A stretch of DNA of 64,000 nt from Limonium bicolor (lineage: Eukaryota > Streptophyta > Magnoliopsida > Caryophyllales > Plumbaginaceae). Position numbers and translations under genes: made by a program. Positions 1-10,499 of this stretch are shown one piece after another. The notes under the pieces are model-generated. The model had not been told where the DNA came from and searched no databases. It worked only from the letters and a program-made list of their open reading frames with translations. The number at the start of each line of letters is the position of its first letter. The stretch's first letter is position 1. The stretch lies in the NCBI GenBank assembly GCA_023374045.1, contig CM041779.1, forward strand, positions 297,300,167-297,364,166, written 5' to 3'.

Positions 1-2932
1 TTAAACCTTATGATAAATACATATAAATGTATATAAGCCATATAACACTTCTAAAAATTATGCTAATGACTTAGGATGATTATAATCTCAAAATAGAGCA
101 AATAAACCTTAGATAATTGGGTTTGTATTTATATGCACCCTAATTAATTTTGTGACACATATTTATACCTTAAGGTAATAATCTTACCTTATATGTTATA
201 AATTATTTTCTTAACATTACAACCCATATATTTCGGCCTTAATTTATGTAATGATTATACATAATTTTTATACCAAAGTTTGAAGCTTAAATCAAGCTTA
301 CACTTAATAAACCTTAATTATATAAACTTACCCCTTTAAATCAAGACAATTCTTGTACTTGATTTTTCCTTGATTTTCCAAGCTCTCCAAATGCTATCTT
401 GATGAATAATTTTCGGCTCCTTAAATATATTAGGAGATCTATTTGTTAGACTTCTAACAAGGATTTATAATAATATTTGGAGAAATTTTACAAGAGTTTA
501 CCTTAGGAATTTAACAAGGTATTTTTGATATACCTTGGGATGATTGTAGATCCAAGTTTCCTTCATGAAATAATGAAGAGAATATGGATTTAGAAGGTTA
601 TATATTTCGAAAATTACTTAAGGAATTTTCTTAGGATTTTCAACATGAAAATATACCTTATCTTGATCTTGTTGTTCCTTGTGTTGTTGTTGGATTTAGG
701 AACCTCCTTGTAGCATATATGCTTGGCGAAAATTGTAGAAATTTCTAGGATGATTTCTTGCTTCAAGACTTGATAGAATTAACTAGGAAATTGCATTAAA
801 ATGGTGTTAGGAACTAGTACACCATTAATGGAGTTATTAGAACTTAGGAATTAACTTAGGAAATTAAGAGAGGAGAAAAGAGAGAGTAAGGTAGAAAGGA
901 GCTTACCATCCGTGAGTGAGGTATGGCAAGGGAAATGGAAGCTCACGTAGAGCATTAGTAGAAGAGATTGAAGGTAATTAGAATTTGATTTGTTTATTGT
1001 CATGCTTATTATTTCTTTGATTACAAAATTAAGCTACTAAGATATCTTAATTGTCTAGGCATACGGCTGTAATGGAGCATAATGGAAGGCTCCATTTGTT
1101 TGTTGTCTCACGGTAATGGAGCACTAAAGACTAGTTAGTTTTTGTTAATTGCAACATGATGACCATGATAATTAACTACATTAGATGAGCTGAATTATTA
1201 TTTCTAATCTAGTCTTTCTTCTTGTAGGTGCCGGCTGTGCTGGAGCAAATGAGCAGCTCCAATTCATGCACTCTTATGGTAGTGGAATAGCTAGATAGGT
1301 TGATTAAGTTTTGTTAATTGTAAAGTGAGCTAATCTTGCTCATTAGTTTATATCTTCCTTTGCTAAATCACACAGCACTAAACTTGTCTCTTTTTTTATA
1401 GGTGTTCGGACAAGAAGCAAGCAGCAGCTCCAATTGTTGAAGATTTACAGTAATGGAGCATTAGGAAGCTACTTGATTTGTTAATTGTAATCAGTTAACT
1501 ATCTACCAATTATTGAGCTTAATTAATGAACTAACCTTGTCTCTTATGCAGGTGTGATCGGCTGGAACTGAAATGGGAGCTCCACTTCCTTGTAGTGCTA
1601 CGGTAATGGAGGTTCTAGCTAGCTTCTTGATTTTGTTAATTACAAACATGATTATCTTGGAAGTTAGGTATATGTTTTGTTAGGTTATTTAATTGTCAAT
1701 CAATATCCCCATTACTAGATCCAATCGGCAAGCACATGACAAGATTCCAACTTGTTTAATTTGTTAACTCACTTAGTTAAAGTGTGACTAGATTCACATT
1801 ACTTTTCATTGTCTTTGTCTAATCTAATCCCTGTTGTTTTCTCTTGCAGGTTATACGTATGAAGTCCTCTTCATTTGACTGTAATCAGATGCTATATTAA
1901 CATATTATACTTGCTAGGATGGGTCTTATTAGTTATAAGACAATTTTATTACATAAACTAGCCAAATGCCACCTTAACTCACGCCTGGAATGGGGATCAA
2001 ATGAGATTAGTTTTTCATTTGATTTTTATTACAGTATATTGTACTAAGACCATACTAATATGTGTAATAGGTTCCAGCATTTAATTGGTACATTTTTATT
2101 ATGGTAAAAGATGAAAGTTCTATGGTAAAAATGCTGATTTTAGGTACCTTTTTGTCCTAAAAATCGCCCCCATTTATACTATGAGTTTAGTACTGGAATT
2201 AATTGATTTAGATGGTCAATTTATCCACTTTTAAGTTTATCAACTCGTGGCTCCTCAAAAACTTTAAGGCAATTGCGTAAAACGCATTTTCATGACATCC
2301 GAAGGTGCGTTTTTGTGCTTTAAGAATTTTCTAGGAATTAATTAGTCTCTATGAGTTCCAAGTGTTTATTGACATTGTTTATAGTCAATAATAATATATT
2401 AAGGTGTTATATTGAGTTATATGGGGTTATACTAACTCAGAACATAATTCTCGGGCTACCCGGGCAAAAAGGAGCATTAAGAAATCCTCCCGGGTATTTT
2501 ATCTTTAACTGAGAATTTATCTTGAGAACTTTATCTTAAATGTTCATTAAGGTACTATTATGCATTTAGAATGAGGTAAAATTCTTTATTTTATTTTATA
2601 AGGTATTTCCGGGACTTTCGGGCCTTAAGGGGCCTTTAAGGGAATTCCTGAGCATATTGTATTTTCACTCAGTTTTAGATGAAGTCCTGTGTTCTGAAGA
2701 TCATATAATGATCCTTGGTTAACTTCACGTGAAGTTTATAGCTTATATATCTTGTTTAGCTTAAGGTCGGGCTTTAGCGCACGTTTTTGACCTTAAGGAG
2801 TTTAGGTGCGTTCTTAACGCCCAAGTGTTTATATACTTTCTTAGGGTTCATAATCCCCCAAATAATATTTATAATTCCTCAAATAATATTTATTTACTTA
2901 TATTTAATTATTTAAATCTTAAGGGTATTTCA
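1..2932 (-). mobile_element. Element E: giant LTR (partial, 5' terminus at 2932)
   Basis: This is a giant LTR in minus orientation that continues past the left edge of the window. On the minus strand it starts TGAAATACCC at 2932, the same start as the LTRs of elements B, D and F. Near 2270-2320 it carries the reverse complement of a block found in D at about 38950-39010 (a short run around the 'aaaacgcgttttacgcaattgcc' motif), and 150-210 matches D near 40430-40490. No polypurine tract flanks 2932 on the right, so 2932 is the outer edge of a 5' LTR or of a solo LTR, not the start of a 3' LTR. No coding capacity is visible. The target-site duplication cannot be checked because the other end lies outside the window. 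Confidence 0.75.
1050..1860 (+). repeat. Diverged tandem modules of about 150-175 bp in LTR E
   Basis: Four to five diverged units lie here. Each has a 'cggctg...ggagc' block, a 'gtaatggagc' block, a 'ttgttaattg' block and a pyrimidine-rich end reading like a splice acceptor (for example tcttcttgtag|gtg near 1228, tttttttatag|gtg near 1402, tctcttatgcag|gtg near 1552, tctcttgcag|gtt near 1850). LTR D, aligned over the same interval, is about 0.6 kb shorter, so unit number appears to vary between copies of the family. No protein is encoded. Confidence 0.6.
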
Positions 2933-4035
2933 AAATGATAGAAATGCATGAGCTGAAGCTAGCAACAGCGGAGACCATGTAAACCAATACTGTGGAATCA
3001 GTAAGAACATTGTGCGCAGCAGGCGACCAATGTATGTGAATAATCACCCAATACTATGGGGTTGTTAATACAATATGGTAGACAGACCGGGCAACAAACC
3101 AGAAGTCTGCACCAAATGATGAAGCACCACCTGAAAGAGTAACGATCAGTCCTATTGCAATCTCATAAGAGAGTTACTGCCAAGGGTTCACGCCTCTGCA
3201 CTCTGTAGGACTGAGTGTTTTGATATTGCACTTGTGTAGTTAATGATCTAGTGGGATAGCTAGGAATATGGAAAATGTAAGTAGTGGTAAATTATTCCTT
3301 TCATCAGTAAACATGGCATAAGCCAGTTAAGCAAAAGCTTAGAAACAAACCGTGCGGCCTAAGGCCAAAGAAGCACGAAGAGTGTGGAACACACCAACAA
3401 TCACAAGATGTGAATTCCATGGGAATAAAGGTGAAAGGAGACTTAAGAAAGTCACAAGGACCGACACATTGAAAATGCAAGGTCATACAAGTAAAGAACA
3501 CTTGTAATGAACCAGAGAAACTGGTATAATTCAGAAGCTACTAACAGTAGAGGAAGCACTACAACTAAGTAGTGAGTTAACCTCAACCAACAATAAGTTG
3601 GAGGAACCAAGTGAATGATCACTACAAAACACAACAGTATGTATATAGATTGCCTGAGAGCTGGTTACAAATCTAAAACTCATCGAGTTCGAGCACGGTA
3701 AAGGAATACCACACTTGGTTAATAACCTTGTTCCCACAACAAGAGGGATAAAAAGGTGATGTGTAACACGTTAAGGATAACGAGAAGGGCGAATAACCCA
3801 AGTTATCAGGGTCGCGCAGCAGAAGCTAGTGGGCCCAAAATTCTAAGTGAAATACACCTAATGAATAAGAGGTCAATCAATGCTTTAAAGCCATTTAAGC
3901 TAGAACCGAACCGGTTAAGAGTTAAATAAACTCCGATGAAAATTCTTGATGCAGGGACTAACCGGTAACACGGTTAAGAACCGTTGATCAAGGAACATTG
4001 TACAATGGACCGCATGGAAACTGAACCACTCCATG
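2933..4035 (+). other. Element F internal region, left part
   Basis: This is the internal sequence of giant-LTR element F lying between the edge of LTR E and CACTA L. It is assigned to F because the sequence resumes after L (8888) and leads straight to F's polypurine tract and 3' LTR. Short open frames exist on both strands, but none shows a recognisable gag, protease, integrase or reverse transcriptase motif. It is therefore non-coding or badly decayed. The 5' end of F is missing from the window. Confidence 0.55.
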
Positions 4036-4230
4036 CACTACAAAAAAACAGTAGTATCACAGACGGAAAATTTCCTACGGAATTAATCCGTAGGTAAAAA
4101 GCGTCTTTACCTACGGAATTTTTATAAATTTCCAACGGATGGGTTATTCGAGTAATATGAACTATTACCGACGGAATGTGAACTCATTACTGACGGAAAT
4201 ATTTCCGTATGTAAAACATTTGCTCAATTT
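4036..4230 (+). repeat. Left terminal and subterminal repeats of CACTA L
   Basis: The end starts CACTACAAAAAAACAG and is followed by repeated 'cagacggaaa', 'cctacggaa' and 'tccgtaggt' words in both orientations. In CACTA elements such subterminal words are the binding sites of the transposase. They mirror the right end of L. Confidence 0.8.
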
Positions 4231-6189
4231 TACACGCGGGCATTCTAAAATTATGGTGGGAAAAAGTTCACTAATAGATGTATTTTTTAGAGACTGAATT
4301 TTCGTAGGTGAAAGTCTCTCAATCCGTAAGAAATACTTTATGGCTATACAACTTCATTCTTTTATTCCCAACCCGTGAAGTAAAATAAGCAGTACGAATG
4401 TAACCGCGACTCAGCGAGCACTTCTCCCGCCTGTTGAAAACCTAAACTCCCTCGACAGTCGGCTGTTCTGACCCTCTGTCTTCCCCCTTCCCCTTTCGGC
4501 CATTCTTCTGTTCTCCTCGGGTACGAAAGCTTTTACATTCATCAATTCCAATCAGGGAATTTGGTATCTACCATCGGAGAGCCTCTGAAGCAATTAACTT
4601 AGGTATTGCAGATTCTCTATTTGAATAGCTTTTATGATTTCTTTTCTTAGAATAATCTAAATAACCCTAAATTCTGCTGCATTTGATCTTGTCATTGATT
4701 CATATCTATATAAAATATGATAATCTACACTCATGAAAAATCACAGCCGATCTTGCAAACAATAAGGATCAACTTCACTCAATGAATGGGGCGAGGAACG
4801 ACCTGATTTTTGGGTCGTTTAGCTAGTCTTATATTTAAGGCAATTGTGTTACACTTTAACTTAATGATTATCCTTTTAATTTTTCCATTCTGGGTAATGT
4901 GGACATCGTACCTGTTTCTGCTGAATCCTTGTCTCACTATGAGGCACGGTAGTTTAGACCAGCCAGTGGGATCCCTGAAGTATATGATACGTTTTTTGAT
5001 ACTTGAGTCTGAACTCCCTTTCCTTAAAAGCTTTATATGGGGATGGAGGAGAACCATATTTTGTTTGGATGAGTATGACTATGTTCATAGTCGAGTTGTT
5101 CTTTGCTTTGATTTGTTGCCATAATGTTTTGATTCCTAGCTTGAGAATCGAATGCTGCTGCTCAATATAGTAGAGAACCAGGTCATTGATCCAACCTTGA
5201 GGTTTGATACCAATCCGCCTACCTTATTGATATAATTGATAGGTGTCAACTGTATTTATGTGGCTATGAACTGACGTCTCAAATAAGTACTACATATGCT
5301 CATAATTATTAGTCATTTAGCATGATTCATCTCTAGACGACTTATAATTATGAACGGAGGCAGTACATATTAGTTTGACCCAAGTCGTGTTTGGTTTGAA
5401 GTTGGTTGCTTCATTATAGCATTAGATGGTGAGTTCTCATCCACTTAAGCATCAATCATTCTTTTAATGATAAGTTTGGATTTTTTTTTCACCCCAGTCA
5501 TTTAATTCATGGGTAATCTCATGTTTGATTCTGTGTTGCCTCTAAAAGTAGTTCCTTCAGTTGCTTAGCCAGTGCTGCATTGTAACAATTAATTATGTTG
5601 TCTTCCTCAAGTGTCGGTCGTGCCCCTAATCTTCATCTTTCTATTGATTGCAGTTGGATTAAAGCTAATGTATGATGAAAGTTTATGTTTTGCTTATACA
5701 GATAGCTCTTCAAATACTAGTGTTTTGATAAATCATACATGAAGTTTGTTTAATTATTCTCCCCGTTATGGCCATATCAATTATTTCAAAAAGTAAACGA
5801 GCAAGAGTAAAAACTATAAATCAAGAGTAACTTGGCAATTGTAACCACAATTCTTGTGCCAAAATCTATTACATCATATATTTTGAAACTGAGGTGGTAA
5901 GTAATGATTGAAGACCGAAATTCTACTAGCCTTCCATAGCAGTTGGGAAAATTTGAACCCAGTTTATTTTGATCTACCTATACTGCTGCATGTCTGCTTT
6001 ATATTATATCAGATAGCTACTGAAAAACGACAGCCTCTGTAGCACATTTTTATATTATTTATAGCATGCTGTTATTCTACTCTTCAACTTGACTCTTTAG
6101 TCTAAGAAATTTTAGTATGCTCCTCTTTGTGATTTCTTGCAATCAAAGGTTCCTGGCACAAGTTATTCACATTGTCTTCGCAATTTCAG
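4231..6189. other. CACTA L left interior, no gene recognised
   Basis: I see no protein family here. The 4400-4560 stretch is C/T-rich and looks like a leader (5' UTR-like) sequence that may have been captured with one of the host genes. A pair of overlapping open frames on opposite strands (4779-5057 minus and 4810-5124 plus) shows no known motif. The rest looks like intron sequence. Confidence 0.4.
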
Positions 6190-6662
6190 ATTGTGAACTG
6201 GAGACATCATCTAAAATTTCATGAAGACGCAAAACTATCCCGTGAAGCAAAGGACCTTATATGTAAACCTTCATGTAATGTTGATCAATGACTTGGAACA
6301 AAGGGGGAAGACGAAATTAAGGTGTCTGCTTGTTAGTTATTTGCCAAATGTAGCTTTAGGTTCAGAGGTGCAGTATCTGATCGTTTATGTTCTTTTCTTT
6401 GTTACTACTAGGCCCATCCTTGGTTCAGAGGCACTGAATAGGATAAACTTTACCAAATGAAAGTTGCATTTATTCCTGAAGTCAATGATGAATTAGATAC
6501 TCAGCACTTCGAGAAGTTTGAAGAGGTACTTAAGTTGCTACACCCTGTTAGTGCGTGATAGTTCATTTTTTGCTCTCTCTTCCTTAATGCTTCCTCTCTG
6601 TTATGTTGTTGTAGAGTGATGGCCAGTCTCAGTCTTGCTCAAAATCTGGTCCATGGAGGAAG
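6190..6662 (+). pseudogene. Captured NDR-type AGC kinase fragment (three exons)
   Basis: Three exon remnants match the C-terminal part of plant NDR kinases (AGC family, Ser/Thr kinases of the Hippo/MOR pathway). Exon 1 (6190-6321, after tttcag) reads IVNWRHHLKF...LSREAKDLI...LGTKGEDEIK, the end of the catalytic domain. Exon 2 (6412-6525, after actactag) reads AHPWFRGTE...KLYQMKVAFIPEVNDELDTQ, the family-typical AGC tail. Exon 3 (6615-6662, after ttgtag) reads SKSGPWRK. Introns begin GT and end AG, so the capture was from DNA, not from spliced RNA. Two in-frame stops (within CNVDQ* and GTE*DK, the second replacing a Trp) and the missing N-lobe and active site make it dead as a kinase. It lies inside CACTA L. 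The family call rests on recalled consensus; a related AGC kinase is the main alternative. Confidence 0.8.
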
Positions 6663-7284
6663 GTCGGTGAGGAACTGTTACACTTGCTTTAAGAAAAAAA
6701 AACAATTGTTTTTTATTGACATCATACTTGCCTTCTGTTTGCTACTAATCACTACAATCATAGATCATTTGGTGATCTGTTGGAGACGCTATATTTTTTT
6801 ATCTTTTTTTTCAAATTTAGTATGGTCTATATTTGTGACTAGATGGATACTCATAAACTAATTGAGAAAACCGTTTGAATAAGTCTGAAATGTGCATCTT
6901 TTTGTTTGTATTTTATGTGTACTGGCTTATCCTGTTAGAAGTTGATTCCGTAATATACTAGCATAAGATTTTCCTTAGGAGATTCTTGAAGAACCTTACA
7001 ATTTCTGTAGAATTTTGTGTCAATCGTTATATGTTTTTTTTTTTTTTATCATTGTACCGTTATGTAGAGGTTTTGCTTCTGTATGTTTTGTTGCTATGGT
7101 TGATTCTGACCAGCACTTGTGCTTAGTTTTATGACCCCTTTAAGCTTTGTTTATGACCTGAATTATGTGCATATTTTTAATTGATGTCAGGTAGAGTTGT
7201 TTCTATTTCTCCTATGTGAATTTAATTCAAACTCAATCAGATGTTTGCCTAAGCTTGAGAATTCATGGTGTACTTTTCTGTTTG

Positions 7285-7568
7285 ATCACTGAACTGCTAG
7301 AGTTTCTGGGTGGGACCTGCACTTGTGCAGAGAAAGGAGGTTGTAAGAACTCAGACAAGGGTCCATGGAATGATGCTGATATAATGAAGGTAAGTCACAA
7401 AGTAAAAAAAAAATCATGTGGCAGCCTTTTCTTCATTTTTGGCTACGTTGTTTACTGACTTGATGTCATTTGATCAAGCAGATGGTGCGCAACGGTGAGG
7501 CCAAATGCATCAGCTTGACAAAGAACTTAGTCCCTGCAATTGATGAGAAGTGTGTCGGTGAAGATGAG
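7285..7568 (+). pseudogene. Captured SEC14-like (SFH) lipid-transfer protein fragment
   Basis: Two exon remnants match plant SEC14-like phosphatidylinositol transfer proteins. The first (7285-7389) encodes [18 protein letters not shown] and continues to [13 protein letters not shown]; the FLGGTCTC...GGC...DKGPW signature marks the end of the CRAL-TRIO lipid-binding domain in this family. It ends at a good donor (aag|gtaagt). The second (7492-7568, after aagcag) reads MVRNGEAKCI and on to CVGEDE, the residues that follow in the family. The codon frame continues across the intron. The N-terminal CRAL-TRIO core and the C-terminal part are absent, so no functional protein is expected. It lies 0.6 kb downstream of the kinase fragment in the same orientation, inside CACTA L. 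Confidence 0.82.
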
Positions 7569-8454
7569 GTGAAAAATCAACAATGATCTTATAGTTATAT
7601 GTCCCATCAATAATCATTCAACAACCCAAGCAGATATTTATTTTTTTTGCCCGTTTATTCCAGTTGTATATGGAAAAGATTTTGTTTGTTAATGACTTAG
7701 TGCTTCCTTATTTTGGGCACACAAATGTTGACCAGGGATGTGACATGGACAATACTCTGTCTCCTCATTGTCAGTCATATAACAGAGACCACCTGAAAGT
7801 TTGAGCGAAGAATGATGAATCAATTCTCTTATGAGATATATTTAGTAGAGCATGCTGTGTGATAATGGTTTTTATAAATAACCCCCCGCTGTTTGATGAA
7901 GTCCGTCACCACCGTCACCACTGTATGTTCTGATCTTTTGTGTAGATATTTTGAAATTAATGTTTTCATGAGTTTGTGTGAAGTTAATGTGTTAGTTGAA
8001 GTCAAATGATTTTTTATTTTTGAAGTTGATTCTTGTATAGTGTAGCTTACTAGATGTTTTTCTTTTGCAGTAGCTGTATTCAAGGGACATGGAGCTCTCA
8101 TTTGAAGAATATGTGTTTTTCTATGATGCAAGGGTGAAAATGTTTGTCTTAGTGATCAGCAAACTTGAATACTATAACTTTTGGCAGGATATATGGGTGT
8201 TGTAGTATTCGAATTCTTATGAGAAACGTCTTATAGTTTTTTTTTCCTATGAACATTTACTAGTTATGATGACTATTCTGGGAATATTGTGACTATAAAT
8301 AAAACTACTTTATGTAGCACTTTTATAAAAATATCACTGGAGTTTTCAGCTATAATTTATAGTTGCTTGTTATGGTGTCTTTTCTGAGATGGATATTGCG
8401 TTGGTAATAATTAATTTTGAGGTGAAAATTTTTGTATGTAATAAAATCTGAAAC
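7569..8454. other. CACTA L right interior, no gene recognised
   Basis: The stretch is AT-rich with no protein motif that I recognise. It may contain more intron or 3' UTR of the captured SEC14-like gene. Open frames seen here on the minus strand have no known domain. Confidence 0.35.
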
Positions 8455-8887
8455 AAAAATTTCGTAGGTGATAACATTATCAGAGACGGAATTTTTCCGT
8501 TGGTGATAATTGAGATGAATTTTCCATAGGTGGTAATAATTTTCTGAGGACGGAACTTTCGTAGTGATAACCATTATCTGAGACGGAAATTTCCGTAGGT
8601 GATAACCATTATCTGAGACAAAAATTCCGTAGGTGATAAGCATTTCTGAGACGGAAATTTTCCGTAGGTGATAACCATTATTACCTACGGAATCTTTCCG
8701 TCTGTAAAGTTAATAATATCAGCGACGGAGGGAGTTTTCATACACTGACGGAATAGTATTACCGACCCGTTTATTACAGACGGAAATTTCCTACGAAATT
8801 TTCCGTCTGTGATTGTCATTACATACGGAAATGTAGACTTTTACATACGGAATATTCCGTCTGTGATACCATTGTTTTCTTGTAGTG
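8455..8887 (-). repeat. Right subterminal repeat array of CACTA L
   Basis: Units of about 35-60 bp built from 'gagacggaaatttccgtagg', 'tgataaccattatctgag' and close variants repeat at least five times between about 8458 and 8700. They continue as paired 'gacggaa/ttccgtc' words to the TIR at 8887. The 97-residue open frame over 8350-8643 is only the translation of this repeat. Confidence 0.8.
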
Positions 8888-8952
8888 ATGACGGCTGAAT
8901 GCCTCGACCAATGTCCAATGTTGACACATAGTAGATTACGTGGGCGTAATCC

Positions 8953-8969
8953 CTTTAAGGGGGGTAGAG
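8953..8969 (+). promoter_or_regulatory. Upstream polypurine-tract-like site of element F
   Basis: The sequence ctttaaggggggtagag is nearly identical to the terminal polypurine tract of F at 10306-10322 but lies about 1.35 kb upstream of the LTR. Element A has the same arrangement. It could prime extra plus-strand synthesis, like the central tract of some retroelements; that role is inference. Confidence 0.6.
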
Positions 8970-9198
8970 CGAAAACCACGAAATGTATGTGTTACGTGAT
9001 AGGTGCGTAACTACAATGCGCATAGCGCAAGAGAATTCGTTTTTGATGGTGATACTTATGTTACATAAACTTTGTATTCACTCATCGTGTATTGTAGATA
9101 TTTGAGAAACAAGAATAAGAAAGGAGTGGAGAAACTCCAGGGGAATGAGGACCCCGATTGGTAATAGTATGAGGAATGAGTATGTATGGAGACTTGAG

Positions 9199-9300
9199 GA
9201 GTATAAATCGGTATGGAACCGATGTATGTAATGAGTATAAATCGGTGTACAACCGATGTACTTTATGAGTATAATTTGGTATAGCAAATTAATGGGATAT
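9199..9300 (+). repeat. 34-bp tandem repeat, three copies
   Basis: Units start at 9199, 9233 and 9267, each beginning 'gagtataaatcggt' (last copy diverged to 'gagtataatttggt') followed by 'aaccgatgta'. Each unit has a short inverted repeat (atcggt...accgat) and a TATA-like word. The array lies between the two polypurine tracts of F. Confidence 0.75.
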
Positions 9301-10305
9301 TACACCCATGAATTTCTTGAGTATAGTAGTTAGAGATGATGTAGTAATAGTTGATGAGATGATTAGTAAGTAAGTAAAGTGATCATATAAATGGAAAATG
9401 TATGTGTATGATTTGAGTAGCAAGACTAAAAGATAGAAAATGAAATGATGTTTGACGACTGTCTGTTTGAAATGGAGGTGGGAGGTGGAACTTGATTGCT
9501 AGCGATCAAGGGAAGCCGAACACAATTGGGGTGGAAGGATAATTCAACACCAATGCTGATCACATGGGGTTGAAGGACTCTGGAAGCTCCCCTTAAGTGG
9601 TCACAGAAATAACACCAGTAATAGGTATAATCATTATAAATGGTATTTGGGAGATGTATGCAAGTTTTCAAAATGAATTTCCAAAACTAATTTGGTACAA
9701 TGTTTTCTTCAAACTTGAGAAGGAGGACGGTTTTGAACACCGCTCCCACGGGCACTAGTGGATCTTCCATGCCTAGGCACGGGTATCCGGTCGAAACCAT
9801 AGGGGAGAAGCTAGTTTTGAGTCGGGGGAGTGTTGATTAGTTTTGAACCCATTACAAACCCCGGTTGTACGGTGACAGTGTGTGTTTTGTATTTTTCCAA
9901 GGGCACTGGGCAGCGTAGTCCCGAGTAAGTATGAGTAATTAGTATGAGTAAGTGCCTGAGGATCTCTATATGTGCAAATGAATTTTGATCTGAACCAAAG
10001 GACCGTAGAGCCAGAAAGTGTAGTGCTCAAGTCATGACGGTCGTGAAACCAGAAAGCGTAAGTGTTCAAACGTGACCGTACCTGAGGGATCACTCGCCAT
10101 TGGGGAGGATGGTACCTAATTGTCTGCGGATGGACCCCCTTGGAGAGAATTAAAAAACGGATATTTTTGATTGCTATGCATGCAGTGACATGCTGTTTAG
10201 ATGTGACATTTGGATTTTGACAAGTTATATGTAGAGGTCATAACCTTAGCATAGAGTATTTATACAACTAACAATATTAGACTCACCAACTTTGAGGGCA
10301 AAGTT

Positions 10306-10322
10306 CTTTAAGGGGGGTAGAT
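10306..10322 (+). promoter_or_regulatory. Polypurine tract of element F
   Basis: The sequence ctttaaggggggtagat lies directly 5' of the LTR start TGAAATACCCC at 10323. This is the standard position of the primer for plus-strand DNA synthesis and fixes F as a plus-strand element. Confidence 0.85.
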
Positions 10323-10499
10323 TGAAATACCCCGAACTTAAATATGGTGATTAGAATATTTTAATATGGTATTTAAGGCCTAATAGTGCCTAAGTAATTT
10401 TGGCAAAGAAAATTAATCCAAAAAATGAGAAACGCTTAGAAAGCGGAAGACGCTAAAATAAGCGTTAAATACCATAGGAGATACGAGACCTCGGTTATA

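Larger units (their letters stand above)
4036..8887. mobile_element. CACTA transposon L (non-autonomous, gene-capturing)
   Basis: This is a complete CACTA (En/Spm-type, class II) element of 4,852 bp. It begins CACTACAAAA at 4036 and ends TTCTTGTAGTG at 8887. The 3-bp target-site duplication ATG lies on both sides (4033-4035 and 8888-8890). Inner terminal repeats carry GACGGAAA/TTTCCGTC motifs repeated many times. No transposase domain is visible, so it would depend on an autonomous CACTA element in trans. Its centre holds exon fragments of an NDR-type protein kinase (6190-6662) and of a SEC14-like protein (7285-7568) with their introns, which makes it a Pack-CACTA-like element. It is inserted in the internal region of element F. 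Confidence 0.9.
8888..10322 (+). other. Element F internal region, right (3') part
   Basis: This is F sequence resuming after CACTA L and leading to the 3' LTR. It matches the minus strand of element A over about 45700-47000: both carry the block around 'tcaagggaa...ccgaacacaattggggtggaagg' (F 9507-9535; A near 46375-46400). It starts with one polypurine tract (8953-8969) and ends with another (10306-10322). No coding motif is visible. Confidence 0.65.

Noticed and set aside
4779..5124. Overlapping open frames on both strands in CACTA L
   Set aside because: No known motif in either, and overlapping antisense frames of similar length are expected by chance in captured intron-like DNA.
7285..7568. 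A functional SEC14-like gene
   Set aside because: Only two exons are present, inside a transposon, without the N-terminal CRAL-TRIO core or a start.
8350..8643. 97-codon minus-strand open frame
   Set aside because: It is only the subterminal repeat array of CACTA L read in frame; the repeated peptide follows the DNA repeat.
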